Below, in pieces: positions 60,069-64,000 of a stretch of DNA of 64,000 nt (its first letter is position 1; the number at the start of each line of letters is the position of its first letter). The notes beneath the pieces were generated by a model that was given only the letters and a program-made list of their open reading frames with translations, did not search any database and was not told the origin of the DNA. This DNA comes from an uncultured Collinsella sp. (GTDB taxonomy: Bacteria > Actinomycetota > Coriobacteriia > Coriobacteriales > Coriobacteriaceae), in contig CABRIB010000001.1 in NCBI GenBank assembly GCA_902470915.1, forward strand, positions 1 to 64,000. The letters run 5' to 3'. A program made the position numbers and the translations under genes.

Positions 60069-61106
60069 ATGGACCTGCCGATCGTCCTGTCCCATAAGAC
60101 TGCCTGGCTGTACCACAACGTGGCGCGCCCGTCCGAGCCGCTCTCGCGAGCAAGCAGCCTATACGATGAGGACTCGCTTGCTAACGAGGCGGAGCCGACT
60201 GCGGACCTGCCCAAATTGGGGTTCGATGCCAAGGGGCTGAGGGCTTCAACGGCAGTTGGGATCGTTACCGACTATCTGGCTTCGCTTGGTATTCCACGAG
60301 AAGAGCTCGATCATATCGACACGCTCGTCAACTTTGATTTTGAGCGCTCGACGCCGGCTGGATTTAGGTGCCACGTGTTTGGGGCGCCGGTACCTCCAGG
60401 CCATCTTATCGAGGTGGCAGAGGGCCTTCTAGTGGTTGATGAGGCCATGTGCTTTGTCCAAGCGGGTTCGTGGATGAGTGAGCCCGAGCAGCTGGAATAT
60501 GGGTATGAAATCTGCGCCCGATACCATTTGAATCATCTGTCGACAGGCGATTATATCGAGATGGGGCAGAGATATACCGTTGCCGACTTGATTGCCTATT
60601 GCAATGAGAACCGATCTCGTCAGGGGGCTATACGCGCGGCCGCCGTGCTCAAGCGCGTGCACGATGGCGCGCGGTCGCCCATGGAGACGGCCACCGCAAT
60701 CATGGTCGTAGCAAAACGTTCCCAGGGAGGGCTGGGATACGCCAAGATCGAGCTCAACCATCGGGTCGATGTTCCCAACGAGTTCAAGTATCTCGCAAAG
60801 GCCGGGTATTTCGAGATTGACGTATATGCGCCTGCGAGCGGTACGGGGATTGAATACAACGGCTCGGACCATCTTGATAAACAGCGCAGCGCGTCGGATG
60901 CGGAGCGTATGACCGTGCTGAGCGCGCTGGGCTTTAGGATGATCGTCCTCACCGGGACTCAGTTTGCCCACCAGCTGCAATTGCACCGGGCGATGAACGC
61001 CATCGCGCTCGCTATGGGCCTTAAGTGCGACCGAAGCGAAGCGTTCCAGAAACGTCAAAACGACCTGCGAGAATTCGTGATTCGACACTGGGACGGCGGT
61101 CTTTAG
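60069..61106 (+). CDS. Hypothetical protein with possible PD-(D/E)XK nuclease-like end
   Basis: 345 residues, not recognised as a named family. The N-terminal 230 residues show no motif I can assign. The last 110 (YFEIDVYAPASGTGIEYNG, then HLDKQRSASDAERMTVL and LGFRMIVLTGTQF) resemble the DUF559-like/Vsr nuclease fold: an Asp, a Glu with Tyr-Asn-Gly, and a His, then an Arg-Leu-Gly helix. GGAGGG precedes the ATG. The gene is flanked on both sides by the same 60-bp palindrome, and no neighbour explains it. Confidence 0.6.
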   Translation: MDLPIVLSHKTAWLYHNVARPSEPLSRASSLYDEDSLANEAEPTADLPKLGFDAKGLRASTAVGIVTDYLASLGIPREELDHIDTLVNFDFERSTPAGFRCHVFGAPVPPGHLIEVAEGLLVVDEAMCFVQAGSWMSEPEQLEYGYEICARYHLNHLSTGDYIEMGQRYTVADLIAYCNENRSRQGAIRAAAVLKRVHDGARSPMETATAIMVVAKRSQGGLGYAKIELNHRVDVPNEFKYLAKAGYFEIDVYAPASGTGIEYNGSDHLDKQRSASDAERMTVLSALGFRMIVLTGTQFAHQLQLHRAMNAIALAMGLKCDRSEAFQKRQNDLREFVIRHWDGGL

Positions 61107-61146
61107 GGGCGCTTTGGTCCTTCTACGGGGTGCCGTGGGCAGGTAG

Positions 61147-61207
61147 ACCATCACAACATTCGACGTTTTTCGCCAAAATCGGGAAAAGCATCGAATGTTG
61201 TGATGGT
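61147..61207. repeat. ATCACAACATTCGA palindrome, copy 2
   Basis: About 60 bp, almost identical to copy 1 including the loop, 40 nt after the hypothetical gene. Confidence 0.8.
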
Positions 61208-61341
61208 TTGTATGCTGAGGATGGGCTTGGAAAACCGTTCTTGCTCGAAGTGACCTGTCCTGTCGTACGGGTGTCGGCTTGATTCTCGCGTGGGGTATTA
61301 TGTTTTCCGAAGAATAAAACGCCGCGTGAGGGGAGGGCTGC

Positions 61342-62397
61342 GTGGACGGGCACGTGCAACATGACGGTTTTGGCCGCGATATCAACTACCTGCGCATTGC
61401 CGTTACCGACAAGTGCAATTTCCGCTGCATTTACTGCATGCCGGCCGATGGCGTGGCGCCCCGCGCGCATGACGAGCTGCTCAGTGCCGAGGAAATCGCC
61501 CGCTTTGTGCGCTTGGTGGCGGGGGAGGGCATTCGTCGCGTACGCCTGACGGGTGGCGAGCCGCTGGTCAGCCGGCGTATCATCCCGCTCATCCGCGACA
61601 TTCGCGCGATTCCGCAGATCGAGGACATCTCGCTTACCACCAACGGCGCCCTGCTGCCCAAGCTGGCGCCGCAGCTCAAAGATGCCGGGCTTAACCGCGT
61701 CAACATCTCGCTCGACACGCTCGACCCTACGCTCTTTGGAAAGATCACGCGCCTGGGTCGGCTCGAACAGACCATGGCCGGCATCGACGCGGCGCTGGCT
61801 TGGGGCTTTGAACCCGTTAAGGTCAACTGCGTTGTGGTGCGCCGGCTTAACCAGGATGTGGCGGCCCTTGCACGACTGACCGTCGACCGCCCCATCCACC
61901 TGCGCTTTATCGAATACATGCCCATCGGCGACGAGCGCACGAGCTCGCATTGCGCTGTGGACCCGCATGCGCCCGCGCTCAATCCCGAGTTGTGGGACGC
62001 GAGCGACACCGTGCCGAGTGACGAGCTGCGGGCGCGCATCAATGCCGGGGCCGCCGCGACGGGACTGGGCGAGCTCGAGCCGCTCGATATCAACGACGCT
62101 CCTGCCGGCGCTGGCCCTGCGCGCTATTGGCACTTTCCGGGAGCGGCGGGAACGGTCGGCTTCATTAGCGCCATGTCCAACCATTTTTGTGCGAATTGCA
62201 ACCGTCTGCGCCTGACGGCCGATGGCAACGTGCGTCCGTGCCTGTTCAGCGATGCCGAGTATTCGGTGCGTGAGGCGCTGCGCCGTGGTGATGATATGCA
62301 GGTACTTTCGATTTGGCGCGATGCCGTGGCCCACAAACCGCAGGAACACGCGATAATTGAGGGCACGCAACGATTTATGTCCCAAATCGGAGGATGA
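61342..62397 (+). CDS. moaA: GTP 3',8-cyclase MoaA
   Basis: 351 residues, radical-SAM enzyme for the first step of molybdopterin synthesis. The N-terminal cluster CNFRCIYC and the C-terminal cluster CANCNRLRLTADGNVRPC are both complete, and GGEPL follows. The C-terminal tail lacks the final GG-type length of some MoaA but ends QIGG. GTG start at 61342 with AGGGGAGGG upstream. The moaC-mobB fusion starts 4 nt after the stop. Confidence 0.93.
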   Translation: MDGHVQHDGFGRDINYLRIAVTDKCNFRCIYCMPADGVAPRAHDELLSAEEIARFVRLVAGEGIRRVRLTGGEPLVSRRIIPLIRDIRAIPQIEDISLTTNGALLPKLAPQLKDAGLNRVNISLDTLDPTLFGKITRLGRLEQTMAGIDAALAWGFEPVKVNCVVVRRLNQDVAALARLTVDRPIHLRFIEYMPIGDERTSSHCAVDPHAPALNPELWDASDTVPSDELRARINAGAAATGLGELEPLDINDAPAGAGPARYWHFPGAAGTVGFISAMSNHFCANCNRLRLTADGNVRPCLFSDAEYSVREALRRGDDMQVLSIWRDAVAHKPQEHAIIEGTQRFMSQIGG

Positions 62398-62401
62398 TCA
62401 T

Positions 62402-63700
62402 ATGGCCAAGAGCAGGTACGCCGATGCCACCAAGGCCGCTCGCAGGGCCGCGATGTCTGCCCACAAAGCCACGGCTGCGGCCGGCGATGCCGACGCGTCC
62501 GTGCAGCCGTCTGCCAGCGCTGCCACCGAACCCGCCCGCGACGCCCGTCGCGACGAGCTGACGCACGTGGACGCCAAGGGCGAGGTGCGCATGGTCGACG
62601 TGTCCGACAAGGCCGAGACCCATCGCATTGCAATCGCCGAGGGCACCATCCTCATGCATCCCGAGACGCAGGCCATGGTCCTGCAGGACCGCGCCAAAAA
62701 GGGCGACGTGCTTGCCTGCGCGCGCGTGGCGGGCATTATGGCCATCAAGCGCACGAGCGACATCATCCCCATGTGTCACCCGTTGCTCATTACCAAGAGC
62801 AAGTGCGACATTGCGCCCATCGCCCCGGCGGGGATGCCGGCCGATGACGTGCCCGAGGGCTGGGCGCCGGCGCGCGCAGACGGGCAGGTTGGCTTTCACG
62901 TACTGGTTACGGCCGGCGTGACGGGCAAGACGGGTATCGAGATGGAGGCTCTGACCGGCGCGAGTGCCGCGTGTCTGACCATCTACGACATGTGCAAGGC
63001 AGTCGATCGCGGCATGGAGATCGTCGACGTGCGCCTGCTGCACAAGGAGGGCGGCCGCTCGGGTGTGTGGGATCGCGCCGAACGTCAGACTGCTGCTGTT
63101 GAGGCCGTGGGAGCCGCGGGCAACGCACCCGCAAGCGCACCTGCCGCCATCGCGCCCGCAGCTCCCACTCCGGCTGTTCCCGCGATCGCGTTTATCGGCT
63201 ACCAGAACTCGGGCAAGACCACGCTCGTCGAGAAGGTTATCGCCGAGCTCACCCGCCGCGGCCTGCGCGTGGGTTCGCTCAAGCATCATGGGCATCACGG
63301 CTTTGATATCGATGTACCCGCTAAGGACACCTGGCGCCATCACCAAGCCGGATCCAAGCACGTGGGTCTCATCTGCGCCACGCGCTGGGCGGAGTACGCC
63401 GACACGCGCGAGGAGGACGAGATGCCCGCGCGCGAGCTGCTCTCGCGCTACAACGATGTCGACGTGGTGATCATCGAGGGCTACAAGACTGAGGGCTTCG
63501 ACAACATTGTCGTCGCGCGCTCCGGTGTCGACCGTCTGCGCGGCAAGAGCTCGCTCGACCTGGTCGACGGTCACACGCTGGCGCTCGCCTGCAACGAGGC
63601 TCTGGCACGCCAGGCCTTCGATGCCGGCTTTGCGACCCGAGCCATCAACATCAACGACGCCCGAGCCATCTGCGATCTGATTCAGGACCACCTGGCCTAA
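62402..63700 (+). CDS. MoaC-MobB fusion (cyclic pyranopterin monophosphate synthase and GTP-binding MobB)
   Basis: 432 residues. An Ala-rich N-terminal extension (1-45) leads into MoaC (about 50-230: HVDAKGEVRMVDVSDK, PMCHPLL, TGIEMEALTGAS, DMCKAVDRGM). An Ala-Pro linker (about 235-262) is followed by MobB (about 263-432: P-loop GYQNSGKTTL, SLKHHGHHGFDID, VVIIEGYK). MoaC follows MoaA in molybdopterin synthesis; MobB assists guanylylation of the cofactor. The fusion joins an early and a late step. GGAGG precedes the ATG. Confidence 0.92.
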   Translation: MAKSRYADATKAARRAAMSAHKATAAAGDADASVQPSASAATEPARDARRDELTHVDAKGEVRMVDVSDKAETHRIAIAEGTILMHPETQAMVLQDRAKKGDVLACARVAGIMAIKRTSDIIPMCHPLLITKSKCDIAPIAPAGMPADDVPEGWAPARADGQVGFHVLVTAGVTGKTGIEMEALTGASAACLTIYDMCKAVDRGMEIVDVRLLHKEGGRSGVWDRAERQTAAVEAVGAAGNAPASAPAAIAPAAPTPAVPAIAFIGYQNSGKTTLVEKVIAELTRRGLRVGSLKHHGHHGFDIDVPAKDTWRHHQAGSKHVGLICATRWAEYADTREEDEMPARELLSRYNDVDVVIIEGYKTEGFDNIVVARSGVDRLRGKSSLDLVDGHTLALACNEALARQAFDAGFATRAININDARAICDLIQDHLA

Positions 63701-63741
63701 AACCTGCCAAAAAGGGACAGGTTTGTTTTGGCAGGTTTTAT
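63700..63741 (+). terminator. Hairpin after moaC-mobB with GGGACAG core
   Basis: AAACCTGCCAAAA pairs with TTTTGGCAGGTTT, then TTA. Bases 63702-63722 are the reverse complement of 17642-17662. Confidence 0.65.
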
Positions 63742-63758
63742 CTGGGCAAACGCTATTT

Positions 63759-63795
63759 CCACCACAAAGGGGCCAGGCACCTTTGTGGTGGTTTT
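63759..63795. repeat. CCACCACAAAGG palindrome, copy 2
   Basis: CCACCACAAAGG and CCTTTGTGGTGG around GGCCAGGCA, then TTTT. See copy 1 at 49427-49463. Confidence 0.75.
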
Positions 63796-63871
63796 GATCA
63801 AAGAGCCTTTGACTTAAACCTACCTCGAGGTGTAATAATCGCTGACAAACGATTGCGATTACGGAGGTCTC

Positions 63872-64000
63872 ATGCCAAAACTGTACTTTATGCGTCACGG
63901 TCAAACGCTCTTTAACTTGCTTCGTCGCAAGCAGGGCTGGTGCGATTCGCCGCTTACCGAGCTGGGGATCGAGCAGGCTAAAACTGTCGGCGCGACCCTG
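63872..64000 (+). CDS. Histidine phosphatase-family protein, N-terminal part (3' end outside window)
   Basis: 43 residues visible: MPKLYFMRHGQTLFN with the RHG active-site histidine of the phosphoglycerate mutase-like superfamily, then LTELGIEQA. It could be a phosphatase or mutase; the rest lies beyond the window. GGAGG lies 5 nt before the ATG. Confidence 0.85.
   Translation, partial: MPKLYFMRHGQTLFNLLRRKQGWCDSPLTELGIEQAKTVGATL

Overview
The window looks like chromosomal DNA from a gut coriobacterium, most probably Collinsella. This is an inference from the high GC content, the actinobacterial type of the proteins and an anaerobic, pectin-using gene set, not from any marker gene. There are no rRNA or tRNA genes, no transposase and no CRISPR array. 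Genes sit on both strands. Intergenic spaces are unusually rich in palindromes.

Layout. 1-5.3 kb: end of an OFA-type permease, hisS and ppc. 5.3-11 kb: a nickel-pincer lactate racemase region, with larA and a MIP channel on the plus strand and larB-larC-tetR on the minus strand, plus repeat-filled gaps. 11-18 kb: serB, aspS, an HPr-like protein, and an iron-uptake operon (feoA, feoA, feoB and a Cys-rich partner). 18-46 kb: a pectin and hexuronate island. 46-54 kb: an antitoxin-toxin pair, a divergent glutamine synthetase with a GlnR-like regulator, an HtrA protease, ligA and merR. 54-64 kb: a MATE pump, a heterodimeric ABC exporter, a hypothetical protein, moaA, a moaC-mobB fusion and the start of a histidine phosphatase.

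Pectin island. A cytoplasmic GH28, a pectin methylesterase-esterase fusion, an SGNH esterase and a GH105 trim oligogalacturonides imported by a GPH symporter. UxaC, UxaB and UxaA turn galacturonate into 2-keto-3-deoxygluconate (KDG). An RpiB-type isomerase (DhuI candidate) and KduD do the same for unsaturated uronate. KdgK and Eda finish to pyruvate and glyceraldehyde-3-phosphate. Two LacI-type operators tie the island together: AGGTGAACGTTCACCT (uxaC, symporter, GH105, kduD, HIT gene) and CGAAACCGATTTCG (kdgK/kdgR, a YczE-like membrane protein, HIT gene).

Most notable. The KDG part of the island carries two kinds of candidate structured RNA, each in two copies with compensating base changes. 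One is a leader hairpin with a near-invariant 22-nt loop just after each KDG operator. The other is a ~130-nt multi-stem element upstream of eda and of the YczE-like gene. Also notable are a glutamine synthetase homologue lacking key metal ligands next to an orphan GlnR-like regulator, an RHH-MNT fusion paired with a HEPN toxin, a LarC without its C-terminal half, and several families of intergenic palindromes.
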